Assembly (NCBI GenBank): GCA_046262415.1
Contig: JBHEMU010000167.1
Coordinates: forward strand, 1-21,703
DNA: 21,703 nucleotides
Source: JACDAS01 sp046262415
GTDB taxonomy: Bacteria; Actinomycetota; Thermoleophilia; Gaiellales; Gaiellaceae
Direction: 5' to 3'
Positions 12,997 through 20,089 of this stretch are shown piece after piece; position 1 is the stretch's first letter; every line of letters starts with the position of its first letter. The notes under the pieces were generated by a model. The model did not search any database. It had not been told where the DNA came from and saw only the letters and a program-made list of their open reading frames with translations. Both the position numbers and the translations under genes were made by a program.

Positions 12997-15900
12997 ATGA
13001 TGACGTACGTCGAGCTGCACTGCCACTCGGCGTACTCGTTCCTGGACGGGGCATCGCGGCCCGAGGAGCTGGTGGTGCGCGCTGCGGAGCTCGGCTACGA
13101 GGCGCTCGCCCTCACCGACCACGACGGCGTCTGCGGCTCGCTCGAGTTCGCGCACGCGGCGAAGGCGTTCGGCGTCCGGCCGATCACCGGCGCCGAGGTC
13201 ACGCTCGCGGGCGGGGCGCACCTGACGCTGCTCGTCGAGTCAGCGCGGGGATACGCGAACCTCTGCTGGCTCCTGACAGCTGCGCACGCGGGCACGCGCC
13301 TGCCCGGGCGCGAGGCGGAGCTGCTGGAGCCCGCCCTCGACCCGGAGCTGCTGCTGGAGCGGAGCGAGGGGCTCATCTGCCTGTCCGGGTGCGCGCGGCA
13401 CGGACTCGGCGTCCACGATCCGAACGCGGCGGCGCGGGTCGCGAGGGCGTTCGGCCGGGACCGGTTCTTCGTCGAGCTCCAGCGCCCGTACGAGCGCGGC
13501 GACGCCCGCCGGAACGTCGCTCTGCGCGACCTGGCGGAGTCGCTCGGGGTCGGGACGATCGCAACGGGGGACGTCCACGCGCACCATCCGAGGCGGCTCC
13601 CGCTCCAGGACGTCCTGGTCGCGATCCGGGGTCGCACCTCGCTCGACGCCTGCGAGCGCGAGCGGCGGGGGAACTGCGAGGGCGTCCTCAGGCCGCCGGC
13701 GGAGATGGCCGAGCGGTTTCCCGGCGACGGCGGCGCGGTCGCGCGCACGGCGAGGCTCGCAGAGCGGCTCGAGTTCGACCTGACGCAGGAGCTCGGCTAT
13801 CGCTACCCGGACTTCTCGGGCGGCTCGGAACCGGCCGACGCCCAGCTGGCGCAGGTCTGTGCCAGGGCGTTCGAGGAGCGCTACGGGGGCTCGAACGGCC
13901 ACAAGCGGCGGGCGCGCGAGCGGCTGGACGAGGAACTCGCGGTGATCGCCGAGCTCGGGCTCGCCGGCTTCTTCCTGCTGCACTGGGAGGTGCTCGAGCT
14001 CGCGCAGGAGGTGGCGTGCGAGCTCCGAGGGCCCGACTCGCCACGACGGTTGCTGCCGCCCGGGCGTGGGCGCGGCAGCTCGGTCGGCTCGATCGTCTGC
14101 TACCTGACTGGGCTCTCGCACGTCGACCCGGTCGAGGCTGGCCTCTCGCTCGGCCGGTTCCTGAACCGCGAGCTCGTCGCGGTGCCCGACATCGACCTCG
14201 ACTTCCCCCGCGACATCCGGGAGAAGCTGATCGTCGCCGTCACGGAGCGTTACGGCCGCGAGCACGCCGCGCTCGTGGCGAGCTTCTCCACGTACCGCTC
14301 GCGCGGGGCGATCCGCGACGTCGGCAAGGCGCTCGGACTGCCGTTCGGCGAGCTCGAGCGCCTGGCCCGCGTGACCGAGGGCAACCCGAGGCGGGTCGCC
14401 GAGGAGCTGGAGCTGCTCCCGGACGCCCCGCGGAAGCTCGCGTCTGCCCGCTGGCGCGCGCTCGGGGAGCTCTCGGCGGAGATCGCGGGGCTGCCGCGCC
14501 ACATCTCGCAGCATCCGGGCGGGATGGTGATCTCCACCCGCCCCCTCGTCGAGCTCGTTCCCGTCCAGCCGGCGGCGATGGCCGGACGCCAGCTCTGCCA
14601 GTGGGACAAGGACTCCTGCGCGGACGCAGGCTTCCTCAAGATCGACCTGCTCGGCCTCGGCATGCTCTCGGCGGTCGAGGAGTGCGTCGACCGGATCGCC
14701 ACCCTGCGGGGCGAGCCGATCGACCTGTCCCGGATCCCGCTCGACGACGCGGGCGTCTACGGCGAGATCCAGGACGCGGACACGGTCGGCGTCTTCCAGA
14801 TCGAGAGCCGGGCGCAGATGCAGACGCTGCTGAGGACGCGGCCGGAGAACCTCGACGACCTGACGATCGAAGTCGCGCTGGTGCGCCCGGGGCCGATCCA
14901 GGGCAAGGCGGTCCATCCCTACATCGAGCACCGCCGGCGGCTGCGCGAAGACCCGGGCTTCGTCCCGCCGGTCGACCATCCGCTGCTCGCGGACCCGCTG
15001 CGGGACACGCTCGGCGTCGTCGTCTTCCAGGACCAGGTGCTGGAGGTGGCGATGGCGCTCGCGGGCTTCTCGGTGGGGGAGGCCGAGGGTTTGAGGCGGG
15101 CGATGAGCCGCAAGCGCAGCGAGGAGGCCCTCGAGGCCTACCGCGGCCGGTTCGTCGAGGGTGCCGCGGGCCAGGGCGTCGACGCCGAGACGGCCAACAC
15201 GGTGTACGACAAGCTCGTCGGCTTCTCGGGCTTCGGGTTCCCCAAGTCGCACGCGGCGGCGTTCGCCCTGCTCGCCTACCAGTCGGCCTGGCTGCGCCAC
15301 CACTATCCGGGTGAGTTCCTCTGCGCCCTCCTGAACGCCCAGCCGATGGGGTTCTACCCGCCCGCGAGCCTCGTCCGCGACGGCCAGCGTCGGGGGGTGA
15401 CCGTGCTCCCGCCCCACCTGAACCTGAGCAGCGCGAAGTGCGCGCTCGAGGCCGGAGCCGTCCGGGTCGGGCTGGGATACATCCGGTCGCTGGGTGAGAA
15501 GGAGGCCGAGGCGGTGGTGGCCGAGCGGGGGGTGGGCGGGCCGTTCGACGGCGTGCGCGAGCTCGCTCAGCGGACGTCGCTCGACCGGGGCGGGCTCGAG
15601 GCGCTCGTCGTCGCCGGCGCGTGCGACCTCTTCGGTCCGCGCCGCCGGCTGCTCTGGGAGCTCGGGCTCGCGCCGCGCTCGCAGAGCATCCCCGGGTCGG
15701 GCGGCGAGGCGCGCCAGCTCGCGCTTCCGCTCGACCCGACGACGGAGGTGCCCGAGCTTCCCGACCAGACGGACTGGGAGCGGATGTTCGCGGACTACCG
15801 GCACACGACCGTCTCGATCGGCGTGCACCCGCTCGAGCTGCTCCGCCCGCACTTGCCCGGAGCGGTCCTGTCCACCAGCGAGCTCGCCGACGCTCCTGAC

Positions 15901-16218
15901 GGCACGCACGTCTCCGTCGCCGGGATGGCGATTGCCCGACAGCGCCCGGCGACCGCGAAAGGGGTCGTCTTCATGCTGCTCGAGGACGAGCACGGACAGG
16001 TGAACCTGATCGTCCCTCCGCAGGTATACGAGTGCTTTCGCGCGGTCGTCCGGGGCGAGCCGCTCCTCCTTGCGGCCGGGACCTTCGAGCGCAGCGGACG
16101 AAACCGCAACGTGGTCGTCTCCGAGCTCGCCACCCTCGGCCCACTCGCCCGCCGAGCCGCCGGCGAGGCCGAGGTGGCTGCCGCGCTCCCTCCCGCGCAC
16201 CACTTCGGCCACCGCTGA
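12997..16218 (+). CDS. dnaE2: Error-prone DNA polymerase III alpha subunit DnaE2
   Basis: A 1073-aa C-family polymerase of the DnaE2/ImuC type, the catalytic partner of ImuB in damage-induced mutagenesis. The N-terminal PHP domain (about residues 4-210) has an intact metal-binding pattern (ELHCHSAYSFLDGAS with H8 and H10, LTDHDGVCG, GAEV, GDVHAHH). The palm contains PDIDLDFP with Asp398 and Asp400, and the third catalytic Asp550 in FLKIDLLGLGM. FGFPKSHAAAFALLAYQSAWLRHHYP and a C-terminal OB fold (about 972-1045) follow. Length and the lack of a clamp motif fit DnaE2 rather than replicative DnaE1. ATG 12997 (or 13000, a tandem ATG) has no good ribosome-binding site and no SOS box within the preceding 230 bp, so SOS control probably depends on read-through from imuB. 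Confidence 0.94.
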   Translation: MMTYVELHCHSAYSFLDGASRPEELVVRAAELGYEALALTDHDGVCGSLEFAHAAKAFGVRPITGAEVTLAGGAHLTLLVESARGYANLCWLLTAAHAGTRLPGREAELLEPALDPELLLERSEGLICLSGCARHGLGVHDPNAAARVARAFGRDRFFVELQRPYERGDARRNVALRDLAESLGVGTIATGDVHAHHPRRLPLQDVLVAIRGRTSLDACERERRGNCEGVLRPPAEMAERFPGDGGAVARTARLAERLEFDLTQELGYRYPDFSGGSEPADAQLAQVCARAFEERYGGSNGHKRRARERLDEELAVIAELGLAGFFLLHWEVLELAQEVACELRGPDSPRRLLPPGRGRGSSVGSIVCYLTGLSHVDPVEAGLSLGRFLNRELVAVPDIDLDFPRDIREKLIVAVTERYGREHAALVASFSTYRSRGAIRDVGKALGLPFGELERLARVTEGNPRRVAEELELLPDAPRKLASARWRALGELSAEIAGLPRHISQHPGGMVISTRPLVELVPVQPAAMAGRQLCQWDKDSCADAGFLKIDLLGLGMLSAVEECVDRIATLRGEPIDLSRIPLDDAGVYGEIQDADTVGVFQIESRAQMQTLLRTRPENLDDLTIEVALVRPGPIQGKAVHPYIEHRRRLREDPGFVPPVDHPLLADPLRDTLGVVVFQDQVLEVAMALAGFSVGEAEGLRRAMSRKRSEEALEAYRGRFVEGAAGQGVDAETANTVYDKLVGFSGFGFPKSHAAAFALLAYQSAWLRHHYPGEFLCALLNAQPMGFYPPASLVRDGQRRGVTVLPPHLNLSSAKCALEAGAVRVGLGYIRSLGEKEAEAVVAERGVGGPFDGVRELAQRTSLDRGGLEALVVAGACDLFGPRRRLLWELGLAPRSQSIPGSGGEARQLALPLDPTTEVPELPDQTDWERMFADYRHTTVSIGVHPLELLRPHLPGAVLSTSELADAPDGTHVSVAGMAIARQRPATAKGVVFMLLEDEHGQVNLIVPPQVYECFRAVVRGEPLLLAAGTFERSGRNRNVVVSELATLGPLARRAAGEAEVAAALPPAHHFGHR

Positions 16219-16220
16219 GC

Positions 16221-16340
16221 GGCACCTGTCCCGGGGTCAGGCCCGTAGCCGTGTCCGGGCGGGACGTGTGCCGGGGTCAGGCCCGCAGCCGTGTCCGGGC
16301 GGGACGTGTCCCGGGGTCAGGCCCGCAGCCGTGTGCCGCT
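16221..16340 (+). repeat. 40-nt tandem repeat, about 2.9 copies
   Basis: Directly after the dnaE2 stop a unit with exact 40-nt period repeats three times; the invariant core CCGGGGTCAGGCCCG starts at 16231, 16271 and 16311. Copies differ at a few positions (GTAGCC versus GCAGCC; CTGTCC, GTGTGC, GTGTCC). Junctions form a small palindrome CGGGAC-GT-GTCCCG (16300-16313). It lies between convergent genes (dnaE2 and the minus-strand gene ending at 16390) and may terminate transcription. The 50 nt that follow hold nothing I recognise. Confidence 0.85.
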
Positions 16341-16389
16341 GGGCCGGGTCTCTGCCGGCGAGGTAGCCGGCGGGGGACCCCGGCGCGCG

Positions 16390-16710
16390 TCAGTAGTCGG
16401 TGTAGGCCCAGGCGTGATGCGGGAAGCGCCCGCGCGCCGCCCGGTCGAACGCACGGGCGTAGCCCGCCGCAGCCGACTCGTCGAGGGTCGCCGCGTACGT
16501 GTCGCGCAGGCTCTCGAGCTCCGCCATCGCCCACTCGACGCGGTCGGCGAAGTCGCCGTAGCGCTCCTCGGCCTCGTCGCGGTCGGATGCGACGAATGCT
16601 TCCTCGGCCTGGGCGACCTCCTTGAGCAGAGCCGCGTGCTCCGACGCGAAGAGATCGAGCTGCCGCCGCACGAGCTCGGAGAAGCGCTTCCGGAAGATCA
16701 CGATCGCCAT
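16390..16710 (-). CDS. Conserved-looking helical hypothetical protein (103-106 aa)
   Basis: A mostly alpha-helical, highly charged protein without signal peptide or membrane helix: FRKRFSELVRRQLDLFASEH, a Glu/Ala-rich helix (EEAFVASDRDEAEERYGDFADRVE), then LRDTYAATLDESAAAGYARAF and a basic RAARGRFPHH end. Codon use and heptad-like spacing look like a real soluble protein. I do not recognise a named family. ATG 16710 gives 106 aa. The internal GTG 16701 (103 aa, starting at IFRKRF) lies 9 nt after a -10-like TAGTCT and may be the real leaderless start. It is divergent from the EEP hydrolase, with which it shares a very short intergenic region. Confidence 0.75.
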   Translation of the reverse strand: MAIVIFRKRFSELVRRQLDLFASEHAALLKEVAQAEEAFVASDRDEAEERYGDFADRVEWAMAELESLRDTYAATLDESAAAGYARAFDRAARGRFPHHAWAYTDY

Positions 16711-16716
16711 AGACTA
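16710..16716. promoter_or_regulatory. Overlapping divergent -10 elements (TAGACT / TAGTCT)
   Basis: The 7-mer TAGACTA contains TAGACT on the plus strand (16710-16715) and TAGTCT on the minus strand (16716-16711). The plus-strand element is 7 nt before CTG 16723 of the EEP hydrolase; the minus-strand one is 9 nt before GTG 16701 of the hypothetical gene. A nearby palindrome CTTCCGGAAG (16687-16696) could be an operator. No clear -35 is visible. Confidence 0.4.
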
Positions 16717-16722
16717 GGCCGC

Positions 16723-17511
16723 CTGCTCGTCCGCACCTGGAACCTGTTCCACGGCAACTCGGTTCCGCGGGGGCGGCGGGCCCACCTGGAGGAGATGGTC
16801 CGGCTCGTCACCGCCGACAGCCCCGACGTGGTCTGCCTGCAGGAGGTTCCGGTGTGGGCGCTCGGACGGCTCGGGGGCTGGAGCGGGATGACCGAGGTCG
16901 CCGACGTGGCCGCGAGACCGCGGCTCGGGAAGCGGCCGGGGCGCCTCGTGAGCGCGATCCACCATGGATTCTTCCGCTCGTCGCTCGCCGGCCAGGCGAA
17001 CGCGATCCTGCTCGCCCCGAGGCTCCACGCGCTCGAGCGGCGCCGGTTCGTGCTCAATCCACGCCGGTTCCGCCGCGACTGCGCGGGCGCGCTTCGCCTC
17101 GGCGTCCGTGCGCGGCTGCGCTGGGCCCGTGAGCGGCGCATCTGCCAGGCCGTCCGCATCGAGCGCTCCGGGGCGACGACCCTCGTCGTCGCGAACCTGC
17201 ACGCGACGAATCACCCGGACCGCCGCGTGCCGGCGGCCGAGGTCCGCCGCGCCGCGCTGTTCACGCTCGGTTTCGCCCGGCCGGGGGAGCCGCGCCTGCT
17301 CGCGGGCGACTTCAACATCTCGCTCACGTCCGAGACGCTCCACGAGCTGATGCGGGCGCCGTTCGGATACTCGGGCGCCGGCCCCGGCATCGACCACGTC
17401 CTCGTCGCGGGAGCGCCCGCATCCGCACCCGAGGTCTGGCCGGTGGAGCGCCGGGCAGCGGCGGGACGAGTGCTGTCGGACCACGCTCCGGTCGAGGTCC
17501 GGCTCCGGTGA
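16723..17511 (+). CDS. Endonuclease/exonuclease/phosphatase (EEP) superfamily hydrolase
   Basis: A 262-aa metal-dependent phosphodiesterase/phosphatase of the EEP (DNase I-like) fold. The catalytic landmarks appear in order: TWNLFHGN (Asn7), VVCLQEV (Glu41), VANLHATNH (His160), LAGDFNIS (Asp196, Asn198), GIDHVLV (Asp224) and LSDHAPVEVRL (Asp253, His254). The substrate (DNA, phospholipid or inositol phosphate) cannot be inferred. There is no ATG/GTG/TTG at the N-terminus: the frame reads LGRLLVRTWNLFHG, and homologues normally begin about two residues before LLVRTWN. CTG 16723 is the best candidate; the nearest canonical start upstream lies well inside the antisense gene. The stop overlaps the GTG of the aminotransferase gene (GTGA), so the two are coupled. 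Confidence 0.87.
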   Translation: MLVRTWNLFHGNSVPRGRRAHLEEMVRLVTADSPDVVCLQEVPVWALGRLGGWSGMTEVADVAARPRLGKRPGRLVSAIHHGFFRSSLAGQANAILLAPRLHALERRRFVLNPRRFRRDCAGALRLGVRARLRWARERRICQAVRIERSGATTLVVANLHATNHPDRRVPAAEVRRAALFTLGFARPGEPRLLAGDFNISLTSETLHELMRAPFGYSGAGPGIDHVLVAGAPASAPEVWPVERRAAAGRVLSDHAPVEVRLR

Positions 17512-18581
17512 CCTTCGAGGAGGCCCGTGCCGCCTTCCCGGTGCTGGAGCGGCTCGCCTACCTGAACGCCGGCTCGATGGGGCCGCTGGCCCGGGCGACG
17601 GTGGACGTGATGGCGACGCGCCTCCGGGCCGACCTGGACGACGGCCGCGGCGGGAAGGCCTACATCGAGGAGATGCTCGCCCTGCGGCAGCGGGTTCGCG
17701 CCGCGCTCGCAGCCGCCATCTCCGTCGATCCGGACGGGATCGCCCTGATGACCTCGACGACGGACGCCTGCAACGCGGTCCTGGCCGGCCTCGAGCTGGG
17801 TCCGGACGACGAGGTCGTGACGACGGACGTGGAGCACTTCGGGCTGATCGGACCTCTGCACGCCTCGGGCGCCCGCATCCGCGTCGCCCCCGTCGGCACG
17901 GCCTCCGGGCGGGACGCCGCGCAGGCGATCCTCGACCGGGTGACCGCTGCCACGCGCCTGATCGCCGTCTCGCACGTCGCCTGGACGAGCGGCAACTCGC
18001 TCTCGCCGGCGCTGCTCAAGGCCGAGACGGGCCTGCCCGTGCTCGTCGACGGAGCCCAGTCGGTCGGCGCGGTCGAGGTCGACGCCGCCGCCTTCGACTT
18101 CTACACCGTCTCGGGGCAGAAGTGGCTTTGCGGCCCGGACACGACCGGAGCCCTCTACGTCGCCGACCCCGAGCGCCTGCGCGTCGCCCGCCCGACGTAC
18201 TTCTCGCAGGAGCGCTACGAGCCCACCGGCGCGTTTGCCGCGCGTCCAGGGGCGCAGCGCTTCGACTCGACCTGGCTGGGCGTGCCGTCGCTCGCCGGGC
18301 TGGAGACCGCGCTGCGGCAGGCACCCGATTGGCGCTTCGAGCGGATCCGGGAGACGGCAGCGCGGTGCAGGCGCCTGCTCGCCGACCGCTTCGAGATCGT
18401 GACAGCTCCGGATCAGGCCGGGCTCGTCTCGTTCCGCGTCCCCGACCCCGTCGCCGCCGTCGCCCGTGCCTACGAGCGGGGCGTCGTCCTGCGCGACCTC
18501 CCCGGCACGGGGCTGGTGCGCGCCTCGTGCGGCTACTGGACGAGCGACGGGGATCTGGAGCGGATGCTCGCGGCGATCTAG
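17508..18581 (+). CDS. Class V aminotransferase-like PLP enzyme (cysteine desulfurase/isopenicillin epimerase-like)
   Basis: A 357-aa fold-type I PLP enzyme. Features of the family are YLNAGSMGPL at the start (16-25), the phosphate-binding TSTTDACNAVL (82-92), His110 stacking on PLP (DVEHFG), Asp181 in LVDGAQSVGA and the Schiff-base Lys205 in SGQKWLCGP. The C-terminal domain is short and ends RASCGYWTSDGDLERML. Relatives include cysteine desulfurases, isopenicillin-N epimerase-like enzymes and ergothioneine EgtE-type lyases. The Cys-bearing loop of true IscS/SufS is not evident, so the reaction is left open. GTG 17508 overlaps the preceding stop by 4 nt. The gene ends exactly at an inverted REP-like element. 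Confidence 0.88.
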   Translation: MTFEEARAAFPVLERLAYLNAGSMGPLARATVDVMATRLRADLDDGRGGKAYIEEMLALRQRVRAALAAAISVDPDGIALMTSTTDACNAVLAGLELGPDDEVVTTDVEHFGLIGPLHASGARIRVAPVGTASGRDAAQAILDRVTAATRLIAVSHVAWTSGNSLSPALLKAETGLPVLVDGAQSVGAVEVDAAAFDFYTVSGQKWLCGPDTTGALYVADPERLRVARPTYFSQERYEPTGAFAARPGAQRFDSTWLGVPSLAGLETALRQAPDWRFERIRETAARCRRLLADRFEIVTAPDQAGLVSFRVPDPVAAVARAYERGVVLRDLPGTGLVRASCGYWTSDGDLERMLAAI

Positions 18582-18675
18582 GAGCGTGGGTCTCTACCCG
18601 GATGCGCTCGTGCGGTCGGCTCAGACGGAGCGCGGGCAAGCCCGCGCTCCTGAAGTCGGCGTCGCAAGCGACGCC
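18581..18675 (-). repeat. REP-like hairpin element, copy C (inverted relative to A and B)
   Basis: Reverse-complement copy of the element at 9158-9350. Both hairpins are perfect here: GGAGCGCGGGC/GCCCGCGCTCC (18627-18637, 18640-18650, AA loop) and GGCGTCGC/GCGACGCC (18658-18665, 18668-18675, AA loop). It fills the whole gap between the convergent aminotransferase and VOC genes and shares its terminal G on each side with their TAG stop codons. It is a good candidate for a bidirectional terminator. Confidence 0.88.
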
Positions 18676-19103
18676 TAGACGTGTGATCGGAGGTGCCCGG
18701 CGACGTCCCAGGTCCAGAACTCGACGACGTTGCCGTCCGGGTCGTCGACGTAGAGCGCGCGACCCGTGCACTCGTCGCGGAAGTCCTCCTCGTGGATCTC
18801 CAGCCCGTGGCTGCGCAGCCGCTCGCGCACGGCCTCGTAGTCGCCGTCGCCCACGTGCATCGCGTAGTGCACGTGGGTGCCGCCACGACCGCCGGCGATG
18901 CCCGTCTGCGGCGTCCAGAGGCCGATGCGGGTCCGGTCGCCCGCCATCAGCCACGTGCGGTCGCCGTCACGACGCCCGACGACTGGGAAGCCGAGCACGC
19001 CGGCATAGAACTCCTCGGCGGCGGCGAGGTCGGCGACCTCGAGCACCAGCTCGTTGACGCCGGTGACGGGGACCGGCCCGGCCGGGGTCCGCGAGCTGCT
19101 CAC
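18675..19103 (-). CDS. VOC/glyoxalase-fold protein 1
   Basis: A 142-aa vicinal-oxygen-chelate protein, last gene of a three-gene minus-strand operon. Two beta-alpha-beta-beta-beta modules are visible: VNELVLEVADLAAAEEFYAG then LGFPVVGRRD, and HVHYAMHVGDGDYEAVRERL then the ALYVDDPDGNVVEFWTWD end typical of dioxygenase/glyoxalase/fosfomycin-resistance folds. His77 or His79 and Glu128 are candidate metal ligands. The substrate is unknown. GTG 19103 was chosen because it overlaps the upstream TGA (GTGA) and sits just before the fold; the open frame further up only re-reads the neighbouring gene. The stop TAG is followed immediately by the REP-like repeat. Confidence 0.88.
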   Translation of the reverse strand: MSSSRTPAGPVPVTGVNELVLEVADLAAAEEFYAGVLGFPVVGRRDGDRTWLMAGDRTRIGLWTPQTGIAGGRGGTHVHYAMHVGDGDYEAVRERLRSHGLEIHEEDFRDECTGRALYVDDPDGNVVEFWTWDVAGHLRSHV

Positions 19104-19495
19104 GAGAGAGGGGCGAACAGGTCGACGCCGTTGCCGTCGGGATCCTTGACGATCGCGTACCGCTGTCCCCAGAAGGCGTCCCACGGCTCCCTCCGGCCCT
19201 CGTGTCCGGCGGCGGTGAGGGCCGCGTAGGTCTCGTCCACGCCGGCCGGATCGGGCAGGCCGAAGGCGAGCGCCACGCGTGCGCCGCCGCTCGGAGGCTC
19301 CCAGGCCGGATCGATGCCGCGGATCAGCTCGACCCGGTCCCACATCAGCCGGATCCCGCCCTCGAGCTCGACCTCGACGTGGTCCTCGCCCTCGGCGCCC
19401 TCGGCGAGCTCGAGCCCGAGCAGCCGGTAGAACGCGAGCGAGGCGCCCATGTCGGCGACGACGAGCCCGATCGCCTGCAGGGACGCGGCGGTCAT
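19100..19495 (-). CDS. VOC/glyoxalase-fold protein 2
   Basis: A 131-aa VOC protein of the YycE/bleomycin-resistance-like type. LQAIGLVVADMGASLAFYRL and LGLELAEG form the first module. A Trp-rich middle (RLMWDRVELIRGIDPAWEPP) and the second module ending YAIVKDPDGNGVDLFAPL follow. The final position usually occupied by a metal-binding Glu is Asp125 (GVDLF), so it may be a binding protein rather than a metalloenzyme. ATG 19495 overlaps the stop of the HD gene (ATGA), and its own stop overlaps the next gene (GTGA). Function cannot be assigned more precisely. Confidence 0.88.
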   Translation of the reverse strand: MTAASLQAIGLVVADMGASLAFYRLLGLELAEGAEGEDHVEVELEGGIRLMWDRVELIRGIDPAWEPPSGGARVALAFGLPDPAGVDETYAALTAAGHEGRREPWDAFWGQRYAIVKDPDGNGVDLFAPLS

Positions 19496-20064
19496 GCCGT
19501 CACGCCTGTCCTCAGCCCGAGCTCGGCGGCGATCGGCCGCATCGCGACGGTCACGAAGGCGATGTGCTCGTCGAGGTCGACGCCGAGCTCCTCGGCGCCC
19601 CGCTCGACCTCGTCGCGGTTGACGCCCGCGGCGAAGGACGGCTGCCTCAGCTTCTTGCGCACGGAGCGCGGCTCGAGCGTGTCGATCCCGTCCGGGCGTA
19701 CGAGGCCGCAGGCGTGGATGAAGCCCGCCAGCTCGTCGCAGGCGAAGAGCGTCCGCTTCAGCGGCGTGTCGCGCGGCAGCGCCAGGTGCTCTGCGTGCGA
19801 GAGGATCGCCTCGATCACCTCCTCGGGATATCCCTCCGCGCGCAGGATCGGGGCGCCGTCCTGCGGATGCCTGTCGAGCGTCGGGTGGATCTCGTAGTCG
19901 AAGTCGTGCAGGAGCGCGGTCGTGCCCCAGAGCTCCTCGTCCTCGCCGAACCGGCGCGCGTACGCGCGAGTCCCGGCCTCGACGGCCAGCGCGTGGCGCC
20001 GCAGGGCCTCGCTCTTCGTGTAGCGGGTGAGCGTCTCCCAGGCCGTCTCTCGGGTGATCTCCAC
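19492..20064 (-). CDS. HD-domain protein (putative metal-dependent phosphohydrolase)
   Basis: A 190-aa all-helical HD-superfamily protein. The metal-binding set is present: His24 (LRRHALA), His53-Asp54 (ALLHDFDYE), His90 (ILSHAEH) and Asp110 (ACDELAGF). Single HD proteins of this size with LLHDFDYE...HPQDGA are common 'HD family hydrolases' in actinobacteria and other groups; natural substrates are mostly unknown. GTG 20064 was chosen because it immediately precedes ITRETAWETL and lies exactly 10 nt after a -10 hexamer on the minus strand. It is the first gene of an operon with two VOC proteins and is divergent from murA, with only 25 bp between start codons. Confidence 0.87.
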   Translation of the reverse strand: MEITRETAWETLTRYTKSEALRRHALAVEAGTRAYARRFGEDEELWGTTALLHDFDYEIHPTLDRHPQDGAPILRAEGYPEEVIEAILSHAEHLALPRDTPLKRTLFACDELAGFIHACGLVRPDGIDTLEPRSVRKKLRQPSFAAGVNRDEVERGAEELGVDLDEHIAFVTVAMRPIAAELGLRTGVTA

Positions 20065-20070
20065 AGGCGT

Positions 20071-20083
20071 GGCTAGGATAGCC
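20071..20083. promoter_or_regulatory. Symmetric bidirectional -10 for murA and the HD-VOC operon
   Basis: The palindrome GGCTA-GGA-TAGCC holds TAGGAT on the plus strand (20074-20079) and TATCCT on the minus strand (20080-20075). Each ends exactly 10 nt before a start codon: ATG 20090 of murA and GTG 20064 of the HD gene. Neither gene has a ribosome-binding site, as expected for leaderless mRNAs. Symmetric -10 sequences are known to start transcription in both directions. No strong -35 is visible on either side. Confidence 0.6.
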
Positions 20084-20089
20084 CGCGGG

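Noticed and set aside
12605..13000. 131-codon plus-strand frame between imuB and dnaE2
   Set aside because: It spans the DUF6504-like gene out of frame and lies opposite the TfoX-like gene; composition and motifs favour those two.
12603..15314. 903-codon plus-strand frame overlapping dnaE2
   Set aside because: It is an Arg/Gly/Pro-rich shadow. dnaE2 in the frame starting at 12997 carries all polymerase motifs.
13240..16212. 990-codon minus-strand frame opposite dnaE2
   Set aside because: It has shadow composition and no domain pattern, and it is fully contained within dnaE2.
16291..16722. N-terminal extension of the EEP hydrolase from GTG 16291
   Set aside because: It reads antisense to the hypothetical gene and through the tandem repeat; no homology-like sequence precedes LLVRTWNLF.
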